This document shows positions 44,301 to 55,595 of a DNA stretch of 64,000 nucleotides, piece after piece (position 1 is the first letter of the stretch; each line of letters begins with the position of its first letter). Below the pieces are notes generated by a model. It made no database searches, was not told where the DNA came from, and saw only the letters and a list, made by a program, of their open reading frames with translations. This stretch comes from Albugo candida (lineage: Eukaryota; Oomycota; Peronosporomycetes; Albuginales), in assembly GCA_040437565.1 (NCBI GenBank), contig JBDOQK010000026.1, positions 62,001-126,000 of the forward strand, written 5' to 3'. Made by a program: the position numbers and the translations under genes.

Positions 44301-47300
44301 GTCGAAAGCATTGGTGGACCGGTTATATGGAGAAACCTCGAAATTTTAGTCAATGAAGAGGACGAAGCAGTATCACTTCATACGGATGGACATTTGATGG
44401 GGAGGATGAGTTATTTAGTGGATGCAATTCTGGGAGGAGCAAAGGAGAAGGAATGCATTTGGGATGAAACAAGCATTACGCAGAACACCCCAGTGTGTAA
44501 CTTATTACAATGTTGCGGAGAGGTTGTACGAAGATGAACATGAGCCCAACGATGAAAAGGAAGAATAGTCACTCACACCAGAAGTGGGGGTATTGGATGC
44601 ACAGATGAGCTCATTCATGGTGTGCTGGAAAACAAAATGAGACGCAGAAGATGAATCCATTGGACGTCGGAGAAAGTTGTTCCTAAATACGAGGATGTTT
44701 TTCGAGTGGAATTTGCAGCGGATCCTCCAGTGAAGTTCGAACCACTCAAAGAAAGGCTGACAGAAGGCTCAGCATCCATAATGGCGAAATTCAGACGTGA
44801 ACCACCTTTGCATAGGGACTATCTGTTAGAGATCCATCAGATCTAATGGAACATGGCTTGGTCTATCGTAATCCAGATTCGCGTTGGGAAGTGCCCCTGG
44901 AATTGTCAAGTCGGCGAATATCGCATGACGGCAGATTTGAGAGCCATAAATGCAGTCACAGTTCCTATGGCGTGATCCATGCCGCATTTAAAAGTCGTAA
45001 TGGCGAATGTGGCAGGATCGAAATGTTATCTCTCGCTGGATTTTTTCCGTTTTTATTGGCAGTAACCTCTGGACGAAGGAAGCAGGATTACTTTACGGTG
45101 GTGACTGTGATGGGTTTATGTACAGCAACTCGAGTCATAATGGGATCAACGGATGCTGAACAAGTGATGAAACCCGATTTGGGTAACGGAGTGCAAGTAT
45201 GGTTGGATGATGTTCTCGGTTATTCCGATACGGATTCAAATTGCTGGATACGCTAGAGATAGCATTACGAAATGCAGTGAATATGGGGTCGCCATAAATC
45301 CGGAGAAATCTACATTCATATCGTACTCCACAATATGGCGTGGAAAGAATATTCAAGTGGGGGAATCAGCCATTGCGAATTTCGAATACAAGGACTGTGT
45401 GAACTTGAATCTCTAGAGATGGCGGTGGACTCCAACAATTTTTATGTGCGGTAAATGGACGCGAAAAAGTATTCCGAATTATACGAGGTTGGTCAACGAT
45501 TTGCATGACGTGTTGGAAAGTGCAAGAAAGGCTGCAAAAGGTCGAAAAAAAACGAAACCTCATCCATATATTGTTGAAATACCATGGCTGGACTACGAAA
45601 CATGAGGAATGTTTGGAAAATGTAATAAAAGAATTATGTACAACGGTACCTTTGACACACCCACGGGAGACATAGGATGTAGTTTTCATACGGATGCTTT
45701 GCAACACCACTGGGGAGCAAGTTCCGCGGTTCCATGCTGAGATGGGCTACCATCGATAAGACAGCCTTCGCAATAGTGAAGACGTGCAAAGGATTGGAGT
45801 ATCTACTGCTACGGATAAATGGATTCCATGTATTCACCGCCCATCGAAAACTCCGGTTCATTTTTGATCCTCGGAGTATTGAAAATACAGTGTCTCGATA
45901 CAGAGTTGACAAATTGCAGCGCTGGTCCATACTGTTACAGATGTTTCGGTATACGGTAAACCATGTATCGGGAGAAGAAAATGTGTGGGGAGATCTACTT
46001 TCCCGATGGGGTGCTCCAGATCTGAAGGAGTTACATTTATGACAAGGAAATGTTGCGCATTGGCAGTGGTCGACATTATTTCCCCGCTGGAAAATGATGC
46101 ATTTGGTTGGCTTTCGTTGAAGGAGACACGAAAGGTCCAGGAAGAAGAGTTACAGAAGCACAGTCATTACAATTTTATCAAAGATGAAAAAAGTTTGCTA
46201 TGGGTGGATGGAGTAAGACGTATATGGATACCTGAGGATGCCATCAACCTACGAAAACGACTTTGTGTAGTAGTACATGCTGGACCAGCAGGGCATCGGG
46301 GAATTTCGACAACGCTAGCGATATTGNNNNNNNNNNNNNNNNNNNNNNNNNNNNNNNNNNNNNNNNNNNNNNNNNNNNNNNNNNNNNNNNNNNNNNNNNN
46401 NNNNNNNNNNNNNNNNNNNNNNNNNNAGATGGTATGAGCGGTTTCTGCGAATTCGTATCAACAACAATGGCGAATACGGCGGATACTGTCCAATCATTAT
46501 CGGATTGGTTCAAGCGATATGGTGTAGTCTTGGTCTGTGTATCGGGTCAAGGTTCCCATGTTAAGAACACAGTGATGGAATACCTTCGTAAAATTCTGGC
46601 TGCTCAGCACCATTTCGTTACGACATATTGCCCGTAGGCAAACGGAACCGTCGAGGTCATGAATAGGGAGCTATTAAAGGTGATGCGGTCGTTACTGTTT
46701 GAAAAAAAGCAACGGATTGGAAATTGACCAAGGTCATTGTCGCTTTGTCAATCGACAATCAACCAACTACCCTCACTCCGACTGCGAGGAATTGCACCGG
46801 TTACTGCATTTATGGCTTTGCCTCAGTGCGACCCTATCAGCGTTTTTTTTTCAATCAGTGGGAATACAACGCGTAGGGTCGTTTACGGAAAAACAGCTTA
46901 TGCAGCGAGAACACATGGCAGAATAGCACCGTACATTGGCAAGCATGCATACGCAGGTGCTGCAAACATCACGCAAAAAAAATGAAGCTGCACGGCGGCC
47001 TACGAATCAAAATCCGGCGACGATCCCGTCGATTTTAAAATTGGTGATTTCGTCTTATCGGGACATGTCACGCGGCGTGAAAACAAATTGATTCTACACT
47101 GTAATGAACTATACCGTGTAGTTGCGACGCTACATGATTGGATTATGACATCCAAGAAGTGGTGGAACCATCTGGCATCATTACCTGGCATGTGATCCGA
47201 CTAAATTATTTCGAGAAAAAGATTTGGGCGTCACTGAAGATTTGAAAGATTACGTCGTATATTCGTATGGGGGATATTTAGTCCGAAGCTTTTTGGATTG

Positions 47301-47470
47301 CCGTCTCAATACTGACACCCATTAGGTGGGAGGTACTGATGCAATGGATTGGATTGGACGACAAGGAAAATAGCTCGGAGCCAGCAAGCATCCTTGCGGA
47401 GGATGTACCGAACCTATTGCGGAAGTGGATGACTGACGACCCTCAAGCTGTTGACATGCGCACTTTCGTA
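44300..47470 (+). mobile_element. Decayed Ty3/gypsy LTR-retrotransposon fossil
   Basis: Remnants of a pol region lie in the usual Ty3/gypsy order: reverse-transcriptase-like sequence (about 44.7-45.5 kb), RNase H-like (about 45.7-46.0 kb), integrase zinc-binding and core-like (about 46.1-46.7 kb), and a C-terminal tail (about 47.0-47.2 kb). Order and look place it in Ty3/gypsy. It is clearly broken, with many interruptions spread over its length, and a true gap (46327-46426) lies inside. I found no pair of matching terminal repeats. The degree of decay suggests an old insertion. The ends are approximate. Confidence 0.75.
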
Positions 47471-48110
47471 TAACACCAAATTTTTAAGAAGAGAGAAATG
47501 ATGGGTTTGGTATGGGTGGGGTAAGGATTGAGGAAGTTTTAAGTTAGGTAACTCTGTCTTTAGGAATCTTTCTGTGATTTCTCTTTAGATTTTGTTAGGT
47601 ATCTTTCTATACTTTTTCTAGTATTCGTCACTTTGCGTCGAACGAAGGAAGAGGAACAGCAACCAGCCACGTCGACTGGATTAATCTGTGGAAGATATGT
47701 CGCAGTACAAATATCGACGTGGACATTTCAGACATATAATATGCTGAGCGTTTCACTAAAGTATCCTTTAATTTGTATAGCAACATCTTTGGTGAAGTAA
47801 CATTTCATAATAAGTTATTGGTAGCAAAAGAGAATCGTCTGACTTTCCAAGAATCGGTCGAGAAGTTTGGACATGCTTGTAAGTAGACGGGTAGTATTCA
47901 ACGAGTGTCAGTGCCTCCTTCGGCTATCAGTCAGAGATAGAAAAACTGATGTTCAGCCAAATCTTACGACGCATATTTATCAAGGACGACCACATTCTTC
48001 CCCATAGGTGTAATTCAAGAAGGAGGAAGCCGAGTGCGGGATTTTCCAGGTATCGCTTCAGCTACAGTAGTAGGCCCAATGTGATCCAATGAATAGATCG
48101 TTGAACGCAG
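47471..48110. other. AT-rich island sequence, nothing recognised
   Basis: No frame of note is present. It may include further remains of the neighbouring retroelement, but I cannot support this. Confidence 0.4.
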
Positions 48111-48530
48111 GCAAAACGGTCTCATGATGCATCAAAAGTTCTCGATAAAAGGTCTGTGATTAAGACCCAAGGAAGCAATATCGGGGTCGCCATTTAGGTT
48201 CTTGCGTAATTGGTTGTCTGGTCGCTGATGCTGTGAGAACTCGAAGTCTTGTGGCTTACAGCAACGAAGGAAGCGTGTACTGATACCTTTATCGAAAACG
48301 CAGGATTGATTTACGTCAAACATTGGGTGCCAATTCGAATAGTGAGAGATATTTGTTGCAGCTTCAAGACCGAGAGGGTGAAACGATGCATATGAGTTGG
48401 CCGAAGCACAGCGTCTTAAAGCCAAAGCCCTATCACCTTCCACCCTTCCCTTGTTGCCTTCAAGTAATCTCCGATTTATCTTTGCACATTTTCACGGAGA
48501 AGAGCTTTTCAAATGTATGGTTTTGATGGA
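48110..48530. repeat. Dispersed repeat, copy A
   Basis: About 400 bp here match 52100-52640 with many substitutions. Shared blocks include cttgtggcttacag, gaaggaagcgtgtactgatacc and gtgccaattcgaat, in the same order and orientation. Neither copy has a long frame and I do not recognise the family. Their divergence excludes an assembly duplicate. Confidence 0.75.
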
Positions 48531-49635
48531 ATCGTCATCATTCTGTTCACTGTAAATCATCCTGCAAGAATGAGGACGCTCTTAATTTCGATTGCTAGGC
48601 TGAGGATTGTTGTGTATAAGGGTCCCATATGATTCTATTGCAAGGAACACATTATCGGCACCGGTGATCCCTTGTTGCCTCCAAGCAATCGTATAGAATA
48701 AATGCTTCAGCTGTATACCTATAAGTCCCGATGCGTGTATTTTCTCAGAGCAGTCAGCATTTTATATCTCTCATAATTACGACTCAATTAAGAATTTTTT
48801 TATCACCGCAGTTACAAAGCTTATTGTTCGTTAGTCTTCCGTGCAGTTATCCGATACACTTCCGGTTTTAAATGCATAAAAAAGGCTTCAGTTAGTATCC
48901 ACGATACGTCAAGCTTCCATGACAATGCTATATACTTATGAATACTTCTGCAGTCAATCTCAAAATAAAAGTGCGAAGGCAAAGCAGTCACAAGAACGTG
49001 TTGAAAACGTCGAGCATGGGATTCGTGATTTTGAAAGTAGCCAAGTAGGGTGAGTCCTTATAATAGGTGACTCTGGCAGCGTTATTTTATTTTATTAGGT
49101 GCCACCGGACATCTCATAGAGCATTCTATACATTGTCCACATGGTAGAGGTGCTACCGAAAAGCTACACGACGTATGAATGGGTGAGGTGATGGCCATAT
49201 AGCTCTGTGATTGACATAAAAGTTACTCCTCCGGAGGATGTATCTTCACGGTGACAGTAAAAAGAACAGGTGAGGTGCTTGAAATGGAGATAGCCCCGAT
49301 ATTGCATATTCGCCAATATTCTACTAAAACGTATCCTGCAGCCACCCTTCGTGATCTTCTTCACGAACGGGACGGCTTGCGAGCAATGCACGATATATAG
49401 AACCTTCTATTTTGGGCAGCTAAGAGCGAATTTGCTGTAAGTTGAAGAACATTTAAAGAGTCTACGATCGACCCCGGCTATATCTCACATAGATGCGGGC
49501 ACGTTCTTTCTTCCCCCTCCAGCTTGCGACATTTGCCCGCTTCTACAAACGTTGTCATTTGATTGGTAGGAAAATAGAACTCTAGCATAAACCTACCCGA
49601 ACGCGTTCAAACCGGTATCTCCCTTTTTAGCCTTC
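48531..49635. other. Island sequence, nothing recognised
   Basis: Over 1.1 kb without a convincing frame, RNA gene or repeat. Probably old, decayed sequence. Confidence 0.4.
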
Positions 49636-49804
49636 ATGCACGCTACACACGAAGAGTTTTGGGTACGCTATTCACACGGCCTGAGTAGGAATTTCAGAAG
49701 AGATTCGAGTTCACGCCGGGAAATTTGCTTCGGCTTCAACCGTATGTCAAAAGTTTTCCAAAAGAAACGACACAATCATAGCATCACGAAAGATAGAATG
49801 TACA

Positions 49805-50184
49805 ATTGCACAGTCAACGGGAGGTTCTTCCTGCTTGAAGTTGGGAGAAAGTGGGATATGCTCCTGAATTCATTCCCGTCAAATTTTTCCCTTCAGAATT
49901 TTCCTAATACAAGCGCGCTTCAATATTCACTTAGTATTCAATTTNNNNNNNNNNNNNNNNNNNNNNNNNNNNNNNNNNNNNNNNNNNNNNNNNNNNNNNN
50001 NNNNNNNNNNNNNNNNNNNNNNNNNNNNNNNNNNNNNNNNNNNNATTGCACAGTCAACGGGAGGTTCTTCCTGCTTGAAGTTGGGAGAAAGTGGGATATG
50101 CTCCTGAATTCATTCCCGTCAAATTTTTCCCTTCAGAATTTTCCTAATACAAGCGCGCTTCAATATTCACTTAGTATTCAATTT
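49805..50184. other. Unmerged contig overlap around a 100-N gap
   Basis: Bases 49805-49944 reappear at 50045-50184 (140 bp), immediately upstream of the secreted-protein gene. Confidence 0.88.
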
Positions 50185-50194
50185 TTCAACTCTA

Positions 50195-50936
50195 ATGACG
50201 ACTCAAACACCCCGCACGATGAAATCTCTCATCTTCATTTGGAATATCCTGGCTCTCATCACCTGCGCAGATGGAGAATCCCTTCGAACAAGCTCGGAGA
50301 ATAGAGTGTTATCGATACCTGCATCAGACAGTATGACAACGGGATTCAACAGCGGCCATCAAACTCACGGTCTCAGTCCTGGGATGGAATACAAGCTCCA
50401 AGCCAATGACAAAAGCTCACGATCCCTCGTGTCCTTCGAAAATCATGAAGATTCAAAGTCTTCGAGAGGTATGTGCTGTCCTAAGCTGATTCATTTTGGA
50501 TCTCATACGCAATAACCACGTTGTAGATCTGGGCTCGATGAATCCTGCGAGCTGTTCCAACCTTCCGGGAAGAATACCATCAAATTTCCAGACCGAGGAG
50601 GTAAACTGTGAAGAAATGAATCCGATTGCGCGTGCCGAATGTAACTCAAAGCACACCCGATCATTCAGTAAGTCACAGAATCGGAAATTAATGGATGGAG
50701 TGGGATGTTCACCCTACTTGTTACTCCGACCTCCAAGACAGGACGAGGAAGGGTCTGGTCAAACCGCCGGGTACGCATATACTTACACTTCATTGATGAA
50801 AAATCCTCCCAGCGATGTTTTTAATTCCAAGAAACCGCAGAAGCCGAAGGTTGAAGCCCTCTCGGCTCAAAATCCAACTAAAAATGATGCTCTGAAGCCG
50901 CCACACATTCCAACCTCGATGAAACGTGATGCGTAG
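50195..50936 (+). CDS. Secreted, effector-like protein (two exons)
   Basis: Exons 50195-50468 and 50527-50936 join to 227 residues; the 58-bp intron is GTATGT...TTGTAG. An N-terminal signal peptide is clear (MKSLIFIWNILALITCADG from the second ATG, 50219, the likelier start). The mature protein opens with ESLRTSSE, is Ser-, Asn- and Lys-rich, has four scattered Cys and no known domain, and ends in a basic Lys/Pro-rich tail. There is no RXLR-dEER or LFLAK motif. Location in a repeat-rich island and a diverged relative 4 kb away on the other strand fit a pathogen effector family. Function unknown. The exon 2 end (50815-50936) is seen again at 51060-51181 because of a contig overlap. Confidence 0.68.
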
Positions 50937-51204
50937 AAGTAGTCGATTGGTCAATCGAANNNNNNNNNNNNNNNNNNNNNNNNNNNNNNNNNNNNNNNNN
51001 NNNNNNNNNNNNNNNNNNNNNNNNNNNNNNNNNNNNNNNNNNNNNNNNNNNNNNNNNNNATGTTTTTAATTCCAAGAAACCGCAGAAGCCGAAGGTTGAA
51101 GCCCTCTCGGCTCAAAATCCAACTAAAAATGATGCTCTGAAGCCGCCACACATTCCAACCTCGATGAAACGTGATGCGTAGAAGTAGTCGATTGGTCAAT
51201 CGAA
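50815..51204. other. Unmerged contig overlap around a 100-N gap
   Basis: Bases 50815-50959 reappear at 51060-51204 (145 bp), covering the 3' end of the secreted-protein gene. Confidence 0.9.
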
Positions 51205-51251
51205 ATCCATACACGATCTTGACTGTAATCCCATGTGCAAGATGTTGAGGT

Positions 51252-51765
51252 CTGTGCGGGCAAAAGTTGTACCAATCAGATTAGTGCGCAATTTCATTCA
51301 TGGAGTGACTTTCGATTAAGTAATAAAGTCGATACTTCTTTTTCTTATTTTTTATCGAATTCACGATCTAAAGGTACAGTATATCGTGCTATACTTCAGT
51401 TCGATCCATTGACCTGCTAGTTCATAAACCCTGCCATAACGCAAAGGGCTATGTGGACNNNNNNNNNNNNNNNNNNNNNNNNNNNNNNNNNNNNNNNNNN
51501 NNNNNNNNNNNNNNNNNNNNNNNNNNNNNNNNNNNNNNNNNNNNNNNNNNNNNNNNNNCTGTGCGGGCAAAAGTTGTACCAATCAGATTAGTGCGCAATT
51601 TCATTCATGGAGTGACTTTCGATTAAGTAATAAAGTCGATACTTCTTTTTCTTATTTTTTATCGAATTCACGATCTAAAGGTACAGTATATCGTGCTATA
51701 CTTCAGTTCGATCCATTGACCTGCTAGTTCATAAACCCTGCCATAACGCAAAGGGCTATGTGGAC
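51252..51765. other. Unmerged contig overlap around a 100-N gap, non-coding
   Basis: Bases 51252-51458 reappear at 51559-51765 (207 bp). No gene is seen from 50937 to 52090; two short tRNA T-arm-like strings near 51930-51985 lack the rest of a tRNA. Confidence 0.88.
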
Positions 51766-52099
51766 ATGGAACGTCGGTTATGGAACAACGAAAACTTCTC
51801 ACATTTCTTTACCTGTCTATTAAGATATATCATCCACTCAAAAGTCGCTGAAAGAATTGCGACCATACTAATGCGTATCTAGATTAGCAAAAGTGCCAGA
51901 AATATAGGCTATAGGACAAGGTGCAGGTTTAAATCCCACTTGGAAATCCTTTGAGCTTCGGCGTAGCCAGGTACAGGTTCGAGTCTATATCAGCGAAATG
52001 CTGATGGACTAGATAATTGACGAATGTCTCTATCCTTTCGTTCAGGACAGACGGTACATGATGAGCAATCATTCCAATCTGAGACGATGAACCACGTGA

Positions 52100-52640
52100 G
52101 TGAGACGGTCTCATCATGCATCGAAAGTTCTAAATAATGAGGCTGTGAGTAAAGCCGAAGCAAGCAATAATGTGGGCACCATTAAGGTTCTTGCGTGATT
52201 GGTTGTCTGGTGGCTGATGTTGAGAGAACGCGAAGCCTTGTGGCTTACAGAAACGAAGGAAGCGTGTACTGATACCTTAATTGAGAACGCATTGATGTAC
52301 TCCAAACATTGAGTGCCAATTCGAATCGTGAGAGGTATTTGTTGCAGCTTCAGGACCGAAAGAGTGAAACGATGCATTTGAGTTGACCGGAGCCCAACAT
52401 TTTAAAGACANNNNNNNNNNNNNNNNNNNNNNNNNNNNNNNNNNNNNNNNNNNNNNNNNNNNNNNNNNNNNNNNNNNNNNNNNNNNNNNNNNNNNNNNNN
52501 NNNNNNNNNNTGATGTACTCCAAACATTGAGTGCCAATTCGAATCGTGAGAGGTATTTGTTGCAGCTTCAGGACCGAAAGAGTGAAACGATGCATTTGAG
52601 TTGACCGGAGCCCAACATTTTAAAGACAAAGCACTATCAA
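52100..52640. repeat. Dispersed repeat, copy B, with a contig overlap inside
   Basis: The diverged partner of 48110-48530, same orientation. Within it, 52293-52410 reappear at 52511-52628 (118 bp) around 100 N, which is an assembly overlap and not part of the repeat structure. Confidence 0.75.
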
Positions 52641-53088
52641 ATTCCACGTTAGTCTGGATGAAAGCCACCCAACTACCCTCCACTTGCTACTGCACGTTTT
52701 CAGAAAGAAGAGCTTCTCAAGTGTCTGTTTTTGATGATATTGTCCCTCCGACTACACCGAAGCCCCCAAAGCATTTCTAAGTGGGATTCAAATTTTTCCA
52801 AAAAGCCCATATTTTGGCACATTTGGAAGCTTGTGCTAATTATGTCACAGGCCAAACTATATCCAAGATCAAAGCGGTTAAAGTTATCACACGAAGGCCT
52901 CAACAAATACAAGAATTAGTTACTACGCTTGAACGAGGACAATGTGTTTTTCTATCTACTTGGAGCTGCTGAACTCTTTCGACAGGAGTGTAGGCGCATA
53001 GCAGCTTGGATTCGTGCCAGTGAAAATTATACTTTCAGCAAATTTGCTTTGAACAGAATTTGATGATGCTGCACAGTTTAGTATTTAG
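52641..53088. other. Island sequence, nothing recognised
   Basis: About 450 bp with only short frames; no family recognised. Confidence 0.4.
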
Positions 53089-53785
53089 TTGGGATTCCAG
53101 CAAATATTGCAGAAAGTATCACGAGGAGGTGAACAGAAGTTGATCTCTATACACGGTAGTCTGGTCGCAATTTTCTAGCGATCTTCGCGTGGCTGGTATA
53201 ACTTACCATGCGGTACAAAAATGTGATAACTCTTGCGTTGCTTCTCTCAATTCAATAAAATGACCCTCCATGTGTATATCGCGTACTATATTAGTACGGT
53301 TTCTCAACAGTGTATGGTCGCGTAAAGGAAGTAGACATCCGATATAAATCTACATTTTGTGTCATTCAGTTTGAAATGAATTTTGGAGATAGAAGTATCG
53401 AGTGTATTACCATAAAGAATTTCAATGAGAGCTGTTACCATACAGAAGCAGAACGTGTTTGCCAATAAGCACTTCCCACAAATGATTCAATTCAACCCTT
53501 TGCAGATTTTCACATAAGCAACAACCAACACACTCTGCACAGTTGACACAGCATTCCAAACAACAATCCAAACAACTTTTCTTCAAACGATCAATCGAAT
53601 ATCATGGCGAAACGGGGGGGGGGGGGTTGAACGGACGATTGACGAGCACCACCTCCCAAATCAGTGTGAAACCGGGGCGGAATGGGCGGTATCATAGCAT
53701 AACGATCCAAATAAGGTGGCACGAGGGGGCTGATTCAGATTTTGCATAGGAACACCAGTAACAGGCATCGTGATGGGGTATCCAA
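53089..53785 (-). repeat. First, diverged copy of the Cys-rich unit
   Basis: This stretch matches 53886-54591 at roughly 95% by eye, with substitutions and small length differences including a run of 13 G (53614-53626). It is therefore unlike the exact contig overlaps elsewhere. It is either a true tandem duplicate or the other haplotype placed next to the first. The N run 53786-53885 separates them. Confidence 0.7.
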
Positions 53786-54100
53786 NNNNNNNNNNNNNNN
53801 NNNNNNNNNNNNNNNNNNNNNNNNNNNNNNNNNNNNNNNNNNNNNNNNNNNNNNNNNNNNNNNNNNNNNNNNNNNNNNNNNNNNNTTGGGATTCCAGCAA
53901 ATACCGCAGAGAGTATCATGAGGAGGTGAACAGAAGTTGATCTCTATACACGGTAGTCTGGTCGCAATTTTCTAGCGATCTTCGCGTGGCTGGTATAACT
54001 TAACATGCGGTACAAAAATGTGATAACTCTTGCATTGCATCTCTCAAATCAACAAAATGACCCTCCATGTGTATATCGCGTACTATATTAGTACGGTTTC

Positions 54101-55143
54101 TCAACAATGAATGGTCGCGTAAAGAAAGTAGACATCCAATATAAATCTACACTTTGTGTCATTCAGTTTGAATTGAATCTTGGAGAGAGAAGTATCGAGT
54201 TTATTACTTATTTTATTGAATTTCTCATAAAGAATTTCAATGAGAGCTGTCACCATACAGAAGCAGAACGTGTTTGCCAATGAGCACTTCCCACAAAAGA
54301 AACAATTTAACCCTTTGCAGATTTCACATAAGCAACAACCAACACACTCTGCACAGTTGACACAGCATCTCAAACAACAATCCAAACAACTCTTCTTTAA
54401 ACGATCAATCGAATCATGGCGAAACGGGGGTTTTTGAACGGAAAATTGACGAGCACCACCTTCCAAATCAGTGTGAAACCGGGGCGGAATGGGCGGTATC
54501 ATAGCATAACGATCCAAATAAGGTGACACGAGGGGGCTGATTCAGATTTTGCATAGGAACACCAGTAACAGGCATCGTGATGGGGTATCCAAGAGTTACT
54601 TGATCGGAGCACTCATCTTGAGGTCTTCCACATGTACAGAGCCGTGTTCTTTCTTGCGTCTCGAATATTCGGCTTAAACCTTCGAAACGAGAAGCATGCC
54701 CTTCCTGGTTTGACTCGCCATTCATTAATTTTCGATTCTGCGTCTTGCAGAATTCTGTGAAGTGGAGTCCGGAGCATGAGTTCTGCAATATCGTCATGAT
54801 CGTTTGACACTCCCTCTTACCTGTCTGGTGATTGGAGAGTTTCTTCCCTCATGCTTGGAGCAGCCCACACCCTTTCGGTGATCTTGTGTACACCGGACGA
54901 CAAGGTTCACGATCATTTTTCGATGTTAGGCTGCAGCCGGAAATTATTCTTCGTACTGCTTTGATCCAAAGCGTGAGCCTGATTGACGCTGAGAGGATTT
55001 CCCTTGCGTTCCATTCTCTTGTTGTCCAGCGCGGATTTCGATACGATTCCATCGTCACTGCTTTTTCGCAAGGATTCTCCATCTGGATAGACGACGAGAA
55101 GCAGGATGTTGGCAATCGAAATGAGGGTTTTCATTGTGGCCAT
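54101..55143 (-). pseudogene. Relative of the secreted protein at 50195, with a Cys-rich downstream part
   Basis: On the minus strand from ATG 55143, a signal peptide (MKTLISIANILLLVVYPDG) is followed by ESLRKSSDD, matching the secreted gene at 50195 in position and sequence. A later part carries KTQNRKLMNG, matching KSQNRKLMDG there. Further downstream is a very Cys-rich stretch (CLDCCLRCCVNCAECVGCC and onward, about 18 Cys in 45 residues) that the first gene lacks. In the sequence as given the parts are not in one continuous frame, so it may be a broken family member or a gene with exons I cannot define. Treated as a probable pseudogene with low certainty. Confidence 0.4.
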
Positions 55144-55595
55144 ACTTGTGCCTTGACTGGAAAGAGTTGACGAATGAACGAATCAATGCTCAAGCATGTG
55201 TCGGGAAAGATTCGAAGGCGATAAATTCAGCAGTATATCCCACATTTTCGGAAAATCGAGCAGGAATAGGTCGTGTCGGCTGCGTAATTGTAGATTCTCC
55301 CTCTCTTGGTCGTTGGATTGCGTCATTTAGTCGTGGAAGACTTCCTCGATTTACAATTGTAGCCGAAGCGAGTTACTCTCGTCATTCGAATTTCTTCTGA
55401 TACTCCTGATCAGAATCAGATGATAATTGNNNNNNNNNNNNNNNNNNNNNNNNNNNNNNNNNNNNNNNNNNNNNNNNNNNNNNNNNNNNNNNNNNNNNNN
55501 NNNNNNNNNNNNNNNNNNNNNNNNNNNNNTGATCAGAATCAGATGATAATTGCATTTAATTACATTGCTAGCCAGTCTATTCTGAACATGCTCTC
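55144..55595. other. Intergenic stretch with a contig overlap
   Basis: Bases 55407-55429 reappear at 55530-55552 (23 bp) around 100 N. It should hold the promoter of the SENP gene; no gene is seen. Confidence 0.6.

Noticed and set aside
49636-50304. 222-residue plus-strand frame upstream of the secreted gene
   Set aside because: It spans a false gap, repeats itself because of the overlap, overlaps the clearly better secreted-protein frame and has no domain; probably 5' non-coding sequence.
50219-50470. RXLR or Crinkler effector motif in the secreted protein
   Set aside because: No RXLR, dEER, LFLAK or CHxC string is present after the signal peptide; only the DGESLRxSS similarity to the second gene.
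51920-51990. tRNA-like strings (ggtttaaatccca, ggttcgagtct)
   Set aside because: Only T-arm/B-box-like parts are present; no acceptor pairing or D and anticodon arms could be found.
53614-53626. Run of 13 G
   Set aside because: The sister copy has a mixed sequence (gggggttttt) here; a homopolymer read error is as likely as a functional G-tract.
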